From JBLIRR01 sp049472395 (GTDB lineage Bacteria; SZUA-182; DTGQ01; JBLIRR01): DNA of 64,000 nucleotides. Made by a program: the position numbers and the translations under genes. Of this stretch, positions 51,277 to 59,040 are shown in pieces (the first letter of the stretch is position 1; every line of letters starts with the position of its first letter). The notes under the pieces are model-generated. The model was given only the letters and a program-made list of their open reading frames with translations. It made no database searches and was not told the DNA's origin. The stretch lies in NCBI GenBank assembly GCA_049472395.1, contig JBLIRR010000012.1, positions 62,001 through 126,000 of the forward strand. The letters run 5' to 3'.

Positions 51277-52227
51277 ATGTCTTATAAAGATAATGAAATG
51301 GAATTGTTAAATATCGTGAATAATAATGAGAGTTATTTTTCTTCGGAAGAACCTGTTGAAGTGTCGGAAGAACCTATTGAAGATCCGAAAGCTTCTGAGA
51401 CTAATAATGAGATTAAGATTTATTTGCGTGAAATAGCAAAAGTACCGCTTCTGTCAAGAAAAGAAGAGAAGGAATATGCTTTAAGGATTGCCCAGGGTGA
51501 TACGTATGCGAAATCTGAAATGACGAAGGCAAATTTACGCCTTGTGGTGAATATTGCAAAAAAATACATTAACTGTGGCCTTCCTTTTTTGGATTTGATA
51601 CAGGAGGGGAATCTCGGATTAATGAAAGCTGTTGAAAAATTTGATGTGAAGCGTAAATGTAAATTTAGTACCTATGCAATATGGTGGATTAGGCAAGGAA
51701 TTACCCGTGCAATAGCTGAAAAGTCACAAACTATAAGGGTCCCGGTGCACACAATGGATGCGGTTAAATCATTGCTTAAACATACTCAAAAATTTCTGCA
51801 AAATAATCACAGAGAGCCTGATAATAAAGAATTAGCAAAATCCATGAAAATATCAATAGAGAAAGTAGAAGAGTTAAAAAATATTATTAAGAGTCCTATT
51901 TCTATTGAAGAACCCATTAATGAATTAGGTAATTATAATATTGTTGATTATATAGAAGATAAACAGTATGTTTCAGCGTTGGACAGGTTAATTAATGATA
52001 ATTTAAGTGAGCAGATTCGAAAGGTATTACATACCTTACCAGAAAGAGAAAGAAATGTAATTAAACTGCGATTTGGCATAGGAGTGCCCACCACAAAGAC
52101 ATTAAATGAGGTTGGGGATCAGTTTCATTTATCACGGGAAAGGGTCAGGCAGCTTCAACAACGAGCCCTTGCCCGGCTTAAGGAACCTGAACGTTTAAAA
52201 CCATTGTATGATTTCTTTGGAAATTGA
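51277..52227 (+). CDS. sigma-70 family group 2 (RpoS-like) sigma factor
   Basis: 316 residues. Lacks the acidic region 1.1 spacer of primary sigmas. Region 1.2 (EIKIYLREIAKVPLLSRKEE), region 2 (ANLRLVVNIAKKYINCGLPF, FSTYAIWWIRQGITRAI), region 3 and region 4 (HTLPERERNVIKLRFGIG, then a helix-turn-helix LSRERVRQLQQRALARL) are all present. It is short and ends soon after region 4.2, like RpoS/RpoH-type alternates. GAAAGGGGAGAGCGAAGTGCT precedes ATG 51277. The regulon cannot be told from this window. Confidence 0.92.
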   Translation: MSYKDNEMELLNIVNNNESYFSSEEPVEVSEEPIEDPKASETNNEIKIYLREIAKVPLLSRKEEKEYALRIAQGDTYAKSEMTKANLRLVVNIAKKYINCGLPFLDLIQEGNLGLMKAVEKFDVKRKCKFSTYAIWWIRQGITRAIAEKSQTIRVPVHTMDAVKSLLKHTQKFLQNNHREPDNKELAKSMKISIEKVEELKNIIKSPISIEEPINELGNYNIVDYIEDKQYVSALDRLINDNLSEQIRKVLHTLPERERNVIKLRFGIGVPTTKTLNEVGDQFHLSRERVRQLQQRALARLKEPERLKPLYDFFGN

Positions 52228-52262
52228 GAGGGTATATTTCTCTGTGTGGGTGAGGAATCTCA

Positions 52263-52769
52263 TTAGGAATCTAATAATGATTCTAAGTATGGCTCGATTG
52301 CCCGACATGTATGACAAATAATATTTCCATTTTTATCAATGAGGGTTTTGGATGGTACGCCTTGGACCCCATACGTGCTGGCCACCTTTGCATATTTATC
52401 CAACAGAATTGTATAAGGAATGTTATGTTGAGCTGCAAATGACGATACTTTTTTTTCGCTTTCCTGGATATCGATATTAATAATTTCAAATCCCTTTTCT
52501 TTATATTTTGAATAGAGATCTCTTAAATAGGGAATTTCCGACACACAGTATCGGCACCATGTTGTGGTAAAAACTAAAAGCACGACCTTTCCCTTAAAAT
52601 CACTAAGCTGTATCTTGTTTCCCTTTAAATCATCGAGCATAAATCCTGGTGCGCCGACTTCAATATCTTGACCCCTCCCTGATTTTTTTCCTGTGGGTGA
52701 AAAATCTTCAGATGAGGAACATCCCATCAGATTAATAATAAGAAAAAAACAAATTAATAACTTATACAT
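52263..52769 (-). CDS. TlpA/ResA-like thioredoxin-fold lipoprotein
   Basis: 168 residues, secreted and lipidated: KLLICFFLIINLMGCSSS, lipobox LMGC (Cys17). AhpC/TSA-Redoxin type domain from residue 38 (GAPGFMLDDLKGNKIQLSDF), the active-site pair WCRYC (Cys72, Cys75), and cis-Pro in YGVQGVPSKTLIDKNG. Works in the periplasm as a thiol-disulfide reductase, typically for cytochrome c maturation. Cytochrome genes are not adjacent. Convergent with the sigma factor gene, 35 nt apart. Confidence 0.92.
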   Translation of the reverse strand: MYKLLICFFLIINLMGCSSSEDFSPTGKKSGRGQDIEVGAPGFMLDDLKGNKIQLSDFKGKVVLLVFTTTWCRYCVSEIPYLRDLYSKYKEKGFEIINIDIQESEKKVSSFAAQHNIPYTILLDKYAKVASTYGVQGVPSKTLIDKNGNIICHTCRAIEPYLESLLDS

Positions 52770-52891
52770 GCGCTCACTCCATACTCAGAACTCCTCATTG
52801 TAAAGCTCCCTAAAAATGATAATTATATTACACTATATCGGCAAAGAAGTCAATTATCACTCGGCAATTCACATTATTGATTTTTTTTTGA

Positions 52892-52916
52892 TATACTATC
52901 ACTATAAAATAGTATA
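52892..52916. promoter_or_regulatory. 8-bp inverted repeat upstream of sigma-54 activator gene
   Basis: TATACTAT (52892-52899) and ATAGTATA (52909-52916), 9 nt apart, end 22 nt before the ATG at 52939. TTGATA/TATAAA elements overlap it, so the same bases may be the promoter. It could be an autoregulatory site. Confidence 0.35.
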
Positions 52917-52938
52917 CATAACCGAGAGAGGAACATAA

Positions 52939-54468
52939 ATGCCAAAAAAAGAATCCAAGATGTTGGTGCCCTATCATCCAACTATAGAACAGCTGAGGCC
53001 TTTAGTCTTAGGGAAAAAGCTCAACATAGACAGATCAATAATAGACAATCTGGATACGAATATAATAATACTTGATAAAAATATGAATATCACGCTCATG
53101 AATCGTGCTGCTGAAAAAACATTAGGTGTCCTTTTCTCAGAGTTAAAAGGGAAAAGCTTTCTCTCCTTGAAATCACACTCAATGAAAAATGAGCTGAGCA
53201 TAGACCTTAATGAAGTGATTAAAAATCAGAAGACTGTGAATAAGCGTGAGATTCGCTATTTATCCCCGGATAATACTGCCCATTTTATTGATTTTAATTA
53301 TATGCCAATAATCAATGATGATGGTGAGGTTGAGGGGATACTTTCATTTGGGAAGGATGTGACAGAGGCAGTTAATCAAGAAATTATTCAACAGGAGACA
53401 AATAATAAACTCAAGGAACTGCTCAAGCAACTGTCTAAAAAGGATAAGCAGATAAAAACATTACAAAATCAATTACGGGATAGATATAAATTTCATAATC
53501 TGATTGGAAAGAATTATCTGATGCAGAATATTTTTGATTTAATAGAAAAGATAGCCCCCACCGACTCAACCGTTCTTATTACAGGGGAAACAGGCGTGGG
53601 CAAAGAATTAGTCGCCAAGGCAATTCATTACAATAGTCTTCGCAGAGATTACCCGCTTGTGAGTATCAATTGTGCGAGCCTTGTTGAAACTTTGTTGGAA
53701 AGCGAGCTTTTTGGTCATGTGAAAGGCTCCTTTACCGGGGCTATCAGGGATAAAAAGGGAAAGTTTGAGATTGCTGATAAAGGTACTATATTCTTGGATG
53801 AGATTGGTGAAATTTCTTTTTCAACACAGGCGAAATTATTACGGGTCATTCAGGAAAAAGAAATTGAACGAATAGGTGATGAAAGAAAAATCAAGGTCGA
53901 TATTCGAATCATTGCTGCCACTAACCAGGACCTTCTTGAAATGATTAAAAAAGGGAAGTTTCGCAAGGACCTCTTTTACAGATTAAATGTAATAAGCATC
54001 AAAATACCGCCTTTAAGGGATAGAATTGATGATATCCCTCTTTTGACTAAACATTTTATCACTCTCTTCAATAAACGATATAATCAGAATATCAGAGAGA
54101 TATCCCCGTTAGTGCAGAAAAAGCTCCTGAATTATTCCTGGCCGGGCAATGTGAGGGAATTGGAGGCAGTGTTGGAAAAAGCGATAATTTTAAGTTCATC
54201 CGATGTCATAAAAGAAGTTGACATTACCCCTGCCGATCATCCCGCTTCCCTCTATCTGTTGCCTCAGAATAAAGAATCAGAGGAAGCGCTTACGTCTTAT
54301 GATGAGGTGAAGGAACGAATAGATGAATTTGAAAAAAATTATTTCCTCACTGTATTTAAAAAATGTAAGGGAAGAATAAACGATATCTCTGAGTTGACAG
54401 GATTAAACCGACGCACAATCTTAAATAAAGTGAAGAAATTCAATATTAATAAGAACGATTTTAAATAA
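52939..54468 (+). CDS. PAS-containing sigma-54-dependent transcriptional activator
   Basis: 509 residues: PAS at about 32-150 (NIIILDKNMNITLMNRAAEK), a coiled coil linker (NNKLKELLKQLSKKDKQIKT), an AAA+ ATPase (GETGVGKELVAKAIH, residues 215-) and a Fis-type helix-turn-helix at the end (LTGLNRRTILNKVKKF). The sigma-54 contact loop reads GSFTGA (263-268) instead of GAFTGA. The Walker B region is GTIFLDEIGEI, and the arginine-finger area is FRKDLFYRLNVISI. No receiver domain, so the PAS is the sensor. A target promoter is not visible nearby. Confidence 0.93.
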   Translation: MPKKESKMLVPYHPTIEQLRPLVLGKKLNIDRSIIDNLDTNIIILDKNMNITLMNRAAEKTLGVLFSELKGKSFLSLKSHSMKNELSIDLNEVIKNQKTVNKREIRYLSPDNTAHFIDFNYMPIINDDGEVEGILSFGKDVTEAVNQEIIQQETNNKLKELLKQLSKKDKQIKTLQNQLRDRYKFHNLIGKNYLMQNIFDLIEKIAPTDSTVLITGETGVGKELVAKAIHYNSLRRDYPLVSINCASLVETLLESELFGHVKGSFTGAIRDKKGKFEIADKGTIFLDEIGEISFSTQAKLLRVIQEKEIERIGDERKIKVDIRIIAATNQDLLEMIKKGKFRKDLFYRLNVISIKIPPLRDRIDDIPLLTKHFITLFNKRYNQNIREISPLVQKKLLNYSWPGNVRELEAVLEKAIILSSSDVIKEVDITPADHPASLYLLPQNKESEEALTSYDEVKERIDEFEKNYFLTVFKKCKGRINDISELTGLNRRTILNKVKKFNINKNDFK

Positions 54469-54586
54469 GACAGCAATCCCTTGTATTTCTAAGAGTGCAC
54501 TATAATAAATTGAAAAAAATTACATTTCATGCTATAAAACTGACAATAGTATATTGATATTGAATTTAATAAAGGAGAAATACACT

Positions 54587-55471
54587 ATGAATCAAGTAAA
54601 AACAGCTTTTTTTATGACGGTGCTCACAATCTTGTTGGTCCTTGTTGGAAGTGCATTAGGAGGCAGAAACGGTGCAATTTTTGCCTTCATATTTGCCCTG
54701 GTTATGAATTTTGGGTCTTATTGGTTCAGCGATAAGATTGTATTATCCATGTACCGAGCACAAGAAGTAAGCTATGAGGAGGCCCCCGAATTATTTACCA
54801 TAGTCGAAAGACTTGCTCATAGAGGTCATCTGCCAATGCCCAAAGTATATATTATTCCACAGGAATCACCAAATGCCTTTGCCACGGGAAGAAGCCCCGC
54901 ACATGCAGCCGTGGCAGCGACACGGGGGATTTTAAATATTTTGTCCGAGCAAGAACTTGAAGCGGTTTTAGGGCATGAACTTACACATGTGAAGAATAGA
55001 GATACCTTAATAAGCACTATAGCTGCGACCATAGCCGGGGCCATAACCATGCTCGCCACTATGGCCAAGTGGGGTTTAATGTTTGGAGGACTCTCAGGAC
55101 GCCGAAGAGATGACAATGGTGCACTTGGCTTAATAGGCATTTTGATTGTTTCGATCCTCGCACCTTTCGCTGCGCTTCTTGTGCAGATGGCCATTTCACG
55201 CTCAAGGGAATATATGGCGGATAAAGGCGGTGCTGAATTATCGAATCATCCGTTGGCCCTTGCCTCTGCGCTGGAAAAGCTGCAAGCCTATTCGCGAAGA
55301 ATGCCTATGCAGAGCACGAATCATGCTACCGCTCATTTGTTCATAGTTAATCCATTTAAAAGTGATTTTATAGGTAATTTATTCAGTACCCATCCATCGA
55401 CTGAAAAGCGCGTAGCAAAACTGCATGAATATGCCGAACAGCTTGAGGAGCCACACAACCTTTTCCTATAA
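54587..55471 (+). CDS. htpX: membrane zinc protease HtpX (M48B)
   Basis: 294 residues from ATG 54587, preceded by AAAGGAGAAATACACT; an earlier in-frame start at 54554 is not supported by a ribosome-binding site. Membrane helices at about 5-40 (FFMTVLTILLVLVGSALG) and 145-200 (LIGILIVSILAPFAALLVQM). Zinc motif in LEAVLGHELTHVKNRDTLIS and the third ligand Glu in SREYMADKGGAELS. Degrades misfolded inner-membrane proteins with FtsH. The length is typical. Confidence 0.96.
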   Translation: MNQVKTAFFMTVLTILLVLVGSALGGRNGAIFAFIFALVMNFGSYWFSDKIVLSMYRAQEVSYEEAPELFTIVERLAHRGHLPMPKVYIIPQESPNAFATGRSPAHAAVAATRGILNILSEQELEAVLGHELTHVKNRDTLISTIAATIAGAITMLATMAKWGLMFGGLSGRRRDDNGALGLIGILIVSILAPFAALLVQMAISRSREYMADKGGAELSNHPLALASALEKLQAYSRRMPMQSTNHATAHLFIVNPFKSDFIGNLFSTHPSTEKRVAKLHEYAEQLEEPHNLFL

Positions 55472-55481
55472 ATTTGTATAA

Positions 55482-56246
55482 CTATTGTGCAGATAAAATG
55501 CCCAGCATCTGGGCGTGTATGTGGCCGTTACTCGCTACTATCTCCTGTGCATATATGCTAAAACTACCGGCGGTATAGGATGATAACATGCCGCCGGCTT
55601 CCGTGACTATCAGGGAGCCGGCGGCCATGTCCCAAGGATGAAGTGTTGATTCCCAGAATCCATCAAATCTGCCCGCAGCTACATAACAAAGATTGAGGGC
55701 TGCGGAACCATCTCGGCGGATTCCCTGGGCCTTAAATAAAAATTTTTTAAAATGGTTCAAGTTTTGATGCGACTTTTTCTCAATATCATAAGGAAATCCT
55801 GTCACGAGCAGACTTTTGTCCAATTCAGAAATGGGTGAGACATGAATCGGATTGCCATTGAGTGTGGCCCCTTTCCCTCGCTCTCCGGAGAATAATTCAT
55901 CACGCATCGGGTCATAGACTATGCCGTGAATTATTTCTTCATCCTTCTCCAAGGCAATCGACGTACAAAAACAGGGATATCCATGTGCATAATTCGTCGT
56001 GCCATCTAAAGGATCAATAATCCATTTATAATGAGAAGAATAGGGACGAGGGGGGCTTTCTTCAGCGAGAACGCCATGATCAGGAAATTTACTGCGGATG
56101 CGCTCGATAATTATTTTTTCACATAACCTATCAATATCTGTCACAAGGTCTATTTTGCCCTTATAATAAATATTCTTTTTTTTGGTTAAATACTCTCTTT
56201 GTATCTTCCCTGCTTCCTTGGCAGCATCAATCGCAATATCAATCAT
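55482..56246 (-). CDS. inositol-monophosphatase-family phosphatase (SuhB-like)
   Basis: 254 residues. Li+-sensitive sugar-phosphatase fold: metal ligands in GVLAEESPPRPYSS (Glu) and IIDPLDGTTNYAHGYPCFC (Asp-x-Asp-Gly), and the second metal Asp in HPWDMAAGSLIVTEAGG. Substrate may be inositol phosphate, fructose-1,6-bisphosphate or NADP, so the gene symbol is not assigned. It is the last gene of a run with the double cyclic-nucleotide-binding membrane protein, which it overlaps by 8 nt. Confidence 0.93.
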   Translation of the reverse strand: MIDIAIDAAKEAGKIQREYLTKKKNIYYKGKIDLVTDIDRLCEKIIIERIRSKFPDHGVLAEESPPRPYSSHYKWIIDPLDGTTNYAHGYPCFCTSIALEKDEEIIHGIVYDPMRDELFSGERGKGATLNGNPIHVSPISELDKSLLVTGFPYDIEKKSHQNLNHFKKFLFKAQGIRRDGSAALNLCYVAAGRFDGFWESTLHPWDMAAGSLIVTEAGGMLSSYTAGSFSIYAQEIVASNGHIHAQMLGILSAQ

Positions 56247-58023
56247 TTACTCTTGCTGCGCACCTTTTGTGAGAAATATGTTCAAGAATTGGCCGAAGCC
56301 CGGTTCGATCGATTTCATTACGAAGCCATTCAGGGTCCCAACGCCATAGCAAGATTTCTTGCAGCGCCCGAAGTGTAGCCATTCGTGGTGTATCTTCAAG
56401 AAATGCAATTTCTCCAAGAACATCGCCGACATTCAGTATCCCGATAGTCTGGCCATCCTTGATAACCTCAACCTCTCCTGTAATAATCAGTCCAACCCAA
56501 CGATCAGTATTCCCCATTTGAATAATAATATCACCTGGTTTGTAGCGAACGGGTGTGCCATTTTGTATCCACAAGTGCTTTTCTTTATCAGGAATTCCTG
56601 AAAAGACCTGAGATTGTTCAAATGCCTGGCCAGTGAGTATAAAAGCCCTGAAACGTTCTTGAAAATCATCATGCATCACAGAATAAAACTGTTCAAAGGT
56701 GATTGATCCAACTATTGCCGATTTAGTAATCAAAACATCAGCCACACGAGGTCTGTCATCTAAAAAGGCAATCTCTCCGATTCCTGTATCGCCGTGTAAA
56801 GTAGCGGAATGGATAACATTCCCCGAAGGAGTTCTCCCCAGAACATTGGCTTCTCCTGAAGAAAGCCAATAGAAAGTGCGATCACGTTCACCATATCGCG
56901 TTAAAAAAGTTCCTGCTTGGGCCATACTCCATTGCCAGGGCAATTGAGCAAGCTCGGGTAATAATTGAAATAGAGGAACGTTTTTATTAAATCCATCTTT
57001 TTCATAATCAGAAAGTATCATAGGCTGTAATTGGTTTCGGCCTCGTAATAAAAATGCAGCCTGACACAAGTCGATTGTGTGCAAAATGACGCCAAAAGCA
57101 AAGCATACGCTCGCAATTGATATAATAGTCTTGAGGATTAATCCTCCGGGAGTTATAGGGATATTGATGAGTTTAGGCAAAGACAGAAATGTCAGCACAA
57201 CAACATTGATCCATATAATCAGGGAAAAAGCAGCCCAGGCCATCGATGCTTCTGTGTCAGTCTCAATTGTCTGGCCTGCAGGCAGAAAACGGCTCGTTAT
57301 TGCCCATCTGAGATGTTCCGGGAGGTCCTCAACGCGGAGAATTTTTTCCATTAAACGCGTTCCAGGGCCGGGTCGCAGTGGGAAGAGTGCGACAACTGTA
57401 TAAATCCAGAACCCAATGGCAAAGCCCGACAATAGGATAGGATCAATCGGTTTCCATGCCAGACATGCAAAGCCCCAGATAAGAGGGAGAATAAGACTGA
57501 AGAATGCAGCTATCGAAGGAATGCCAAGACGCCAGACTACCGGTTCCACAACGATGCCAAATCCCCCGAATCCGACAATATATTTCTTGCCCTGGCAGTA
57601 ATGCAAGACAACACTTGCTTGCCAAAGAACCGAGAGGAGATACCCTAAAACGGATCCCCGCAATATTCGTTCACACTCAAACAACGTGTCGATGCGTGCC
57701 AATGGCAAACGGGTTATAAGGTTATAATTTATTCCGAGACCTAGTAATGCACCAATAAAGCTTATGATTAATATAATCCAGGCCATCCATGCAGGGCAGG
57801 GCATGAAGCGAAAGGGAATTCGCGCAACAGCATAGGAAGAGGAAGGCTCTTTCGAGAGTTCCTCTTCTGGTCGCGCTAATGATAGGGCGAGTCCAAATGG
57901 AATGCTCTCATAATTATCAGGATGATCTGCCACGTACCATACGCGGCTGTGCTCTTTTTTGACAGCAGCCTGTTTTGACCCGAGAATCCATTGATACCGA
58001 TTATATGTCTCTGTTTTATTCAT
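56239..58023 (-). CDS. polytopic membrane protein with two cyclic-nucleotide-binding domains
   Basis: 594 residues. The first 80 residues are cytoplasmic; then about six membrane helices (for example WMAWIILIISFIGALLGLGI, FFSLILPLIWGFACLAWKPI, SLIIWINVVVLTFLSLPKLI). At the C-terminus are two CNMP-type beta-roll domains, about 375-470 (GDTGIGEIAFLDDRPRVADV) and 495-585 (PGDIIIQMGNTDRWVGLIIT; GDVLGEIAFLEDTPRMATL). The membrane core has segments like those of M50 site-2-type proteases (YIVGFGGFGIVVEPVVWRLG; FPLRPGPGTRLMEKIL) but without an HExxH or a DG motif; that similarity is tentative. Its start ATG 58023 is preceded by AAGGA held in a stable hairpin (58025-58072). Expressed with the inositol phosphatase. 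Confidence 0.8.
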   Translation of the reverse strand: MNKTETYNRYQWILGSKQAAVKKEHSRVWYVADHPDNYESIPFGLALSLARPEEELSKEPSSSYAVARIPFRFMPCPAWMAWIILIISFIGALLGLGINYNLITRLPLARIDTLFECERILRGSVLGYLLSVLWQASVVLHYCQGKKYIVGFGGFGIVVEPVVWRLGIPSIAAFFSLILPLIWGFACLAWKPIDPILLSGFAIGFWIYTVVALFPLRPGPGTRLMEKILRVEDLPEHLRWAITSRFLPAGQTIETDTEASMAWAAFSLIIWINVVVLTFLSLPKLINIPITPGGLILKTIISIASVCFAFGVILHTIDLCQAAFLLRGRNQLQPMILSDYEKDGFNKNVPLFQLLPELAQLPWQWSMAQAGTFLTRYGERDRTFYWLSSGEANVLGRTPSGNVIHSATLHGDTGIGEIAFLDDRPRVADVLITKSAIVGSITFEQFYSVMHDDFQERFRAFILTGQAFEQSQVFSGIPDKEKHLWIQNGTPVRYKPGDIIIQMGNTDRWVGLIITGEVEVIKDGQTIGILNVGDVLGEIAFLEDTPRMATLRALQEILLWRWDPEWLRNEIDRTGLRPILEHISHKRCAARVND

Positions 58024-58024
58024 A

Positions 58025-58072
58025 GGCTTTTTCCTTATAAAAATATATTTATATTATATATCGGAAAAAGCC
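58025..58072 (-). promoter_or_regulatory. hairpin that includes the Shine-Dalgarno of the CNMP membrane protein
   Basis: On the minus strand GGCTTTTTCC (58072-58063) pairs perfectly with GGAAAAAGCC (58034-58025), with a 28-nt AT-only-like loop. The right arm contains the AAGGA before ATG 58023, so translation would be lowered when the stem forms. It may serve as a thermosensor or simply be a terminator-like stem after the tiny upstream gene. The interval 58024-58152 contains no gene. Confidence 0.45.
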
Positions 58073-58152
58073 AACTATTTATTTTTAGTATTCAACACTT
58101 CTTATTGTGACAGTGATGGTCCTGAAATTAAAAAGTGCGGTGCGATAATTGG

Positions 58153-58317
58153 TTAATTGGAAATCAAGAGATAACCGAGTAACGCGCCGATTAACATCCC
58201 TGACCAGGGATTTGAGGTAAGACTTCAGCCTTTTGCTCCTATACAACGGCTGAGGTATCCTAATCCAAATCCTATTGCTGCTCCTATAAGCGTGCCGATA
58301 ATTTTTTTCGGACTCAT
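58153..58317 (-). CDS. candidate selenoprotein, DUF6132-like membrane peptide (in-frame TGA)
   Basis: 54 codons read from ATG 58317 to TAA 58153, with one in-frame TGA at 58227-58225 (codon 31). Before the TGA: MSPKKIIGTLIGAAIGFGLG, then YLSRCIGAKG. After it: SLTSNPWSGMLIGALLGYLL and ISN. Two Gly-rich membrane helices flank a short loop C-IGAKG-U-SLTSNP. From memory, DUF6132-family proteins have GC.SGTCPITSNP in this loop, so TGA stands where the second Cys is. Translation resumes in the same frame with the family motif, so this is not a simple nonsense end. A hairpin with loop GGTC begins 14 nt past the TGA. The start ATG overlaps the TGA stop of the CBS-domain gene (ATGA), giving translational coupling. 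Likely a redox or sulfur/selenium-related membrane protein. Alternative: a decayed pseudogene. Confidence 0.75.
58196..58211 (-). promoter_or_regulatory. SECIS-like hairpin after in-frame TGA
   Basis: On the minus strand ATCCCT (58211-58206), loop GGTC, AGGGAT (58201-58196): six perfect pairs, closed by two further A-T pairs after a mismatch. The first loop G is the 20th nt after the TGA. E. coli fdhF has the same GGUC loop 18 nt after its UGA. Bacterial SECIS elements lie inside the coding sequence right after UGA, with a G in the first loop positions, as here. Confidence 0.7.
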
Positions 58318-58778
58318 TGTTTTGGCCCATCTATTGCGTGTTTCAGTAATGCCTGGAATACATCACTCTGACTCACGATTCCCACGAGCTTATTTGCTTC
58401 TCCGGAAATCACGGGTAATCTTCTTATCTTATTGATAATCATAACAGCGCAAGCCCTCATAATAGGAGTGCTTGGCGTTATGAGAATAAGCTTCTCTTTC
58501 ATGATATCTTTTGCTTTAAGACGTGTGAGCTCTTTTCGTTTTTCGTTTGTAAATCCATACGTCAGCGCCTTAGGCACATCACTTATAAATTCGGAATAAT
58601 CGGGGAATAGCCTTTGTAATAGATCTTTCTCTGAGATAATGCCGATGATTTTATCTTTCCCATCCACAACCGGAACACCACTTATCTTATTTTTATCAAT
58701 TATATATATCACCTCTTTGATATAAGTTTCCGGTCCTACAGTAATTACGTGAGAGGTCATAATTTTATCTACCGTCAT
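58314..58778 (-). CDS. two-CBS-domain protein
   Basis: 154 residues consisting only of two CBS domains: residues 7-60 (VITVGPETYIKEVIYIIDKN; ISGVPVVDGKDKIIGIISEK) and 90-145 (MKEKLILITPSTPIMRACAV; IRRLPVISGEANKLVGIVSQ). Such pairs bind adenine nucleotides and act as energy sensors. AGGAGGAATATTT precedes ATG 58778. Its stop overlaps the start of the candidate selenoprotein gene by ATGA, so the two are made together. Confidence 0.93.
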   Translation of the reverse strand: MTVDKIMTSHVITVGPETYIKEVIYIIDKNKISGVPVVDGKDKIIGIISEKDLLQRLFPDYSEFISDVPKALTYGFTNEKRKELTRLKAKDIMKEKLILITPSTPIMRACAVMIINKIRRLPVISGEANKLVGIVSQSDVFQALLKHAIDGPKQ

Positions 58779-58853
58779 AAATATTCCTCCTGAATTAGAT
58801 TTTTTCAGCGATTCTCATTTTGACTGATGTATTTTCCTCCAACATGGTGGGTG

Positions 58854-58954
58854 TCCCACAATGAGAAGTGCTGAGGTTTTCTTATTATTGTATTATATCA
58901 ATTATTATAGTAAAGTAAAGGCACATTTATTATGTCCACAAGGAGAAGTGCTAA
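58854..58954. repeat. direct repeats upstream of treT
   Basis: TCCCACAATGAGAAGTGCTGA (58854-58874, quoted without its last base: TCCCACAATGAGAAGTGCTG) and TCCACAAGGAGAAGTGCTAA (58935-58954) are two near-identical copies 80 nt apart. A partial third, GGAATAGTGCTAA, starts near 58979. They lie in the 262-nt region between the divergent CBS and treT genes and may be binding sites for a regulator. No other gene is seen there. Confidence 0.45.
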
Positions 58955-59040
58955 CATTTTATCTTTGAAAACCTGGCAGGAATAGTGCTAAATGCCGATT
59001 AAATCAATACAATCTGAAATTAATTGAAAGGAGTCTGATT

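Noticed and set aside
58085..58330. 81-codon minus-strand ORF overlapping the TGA-containing gene
   Set aside because: A different frame that reads through basic, low-similarity sequence; the frame with TGA matches a known family and is coupled to the CBS gene.
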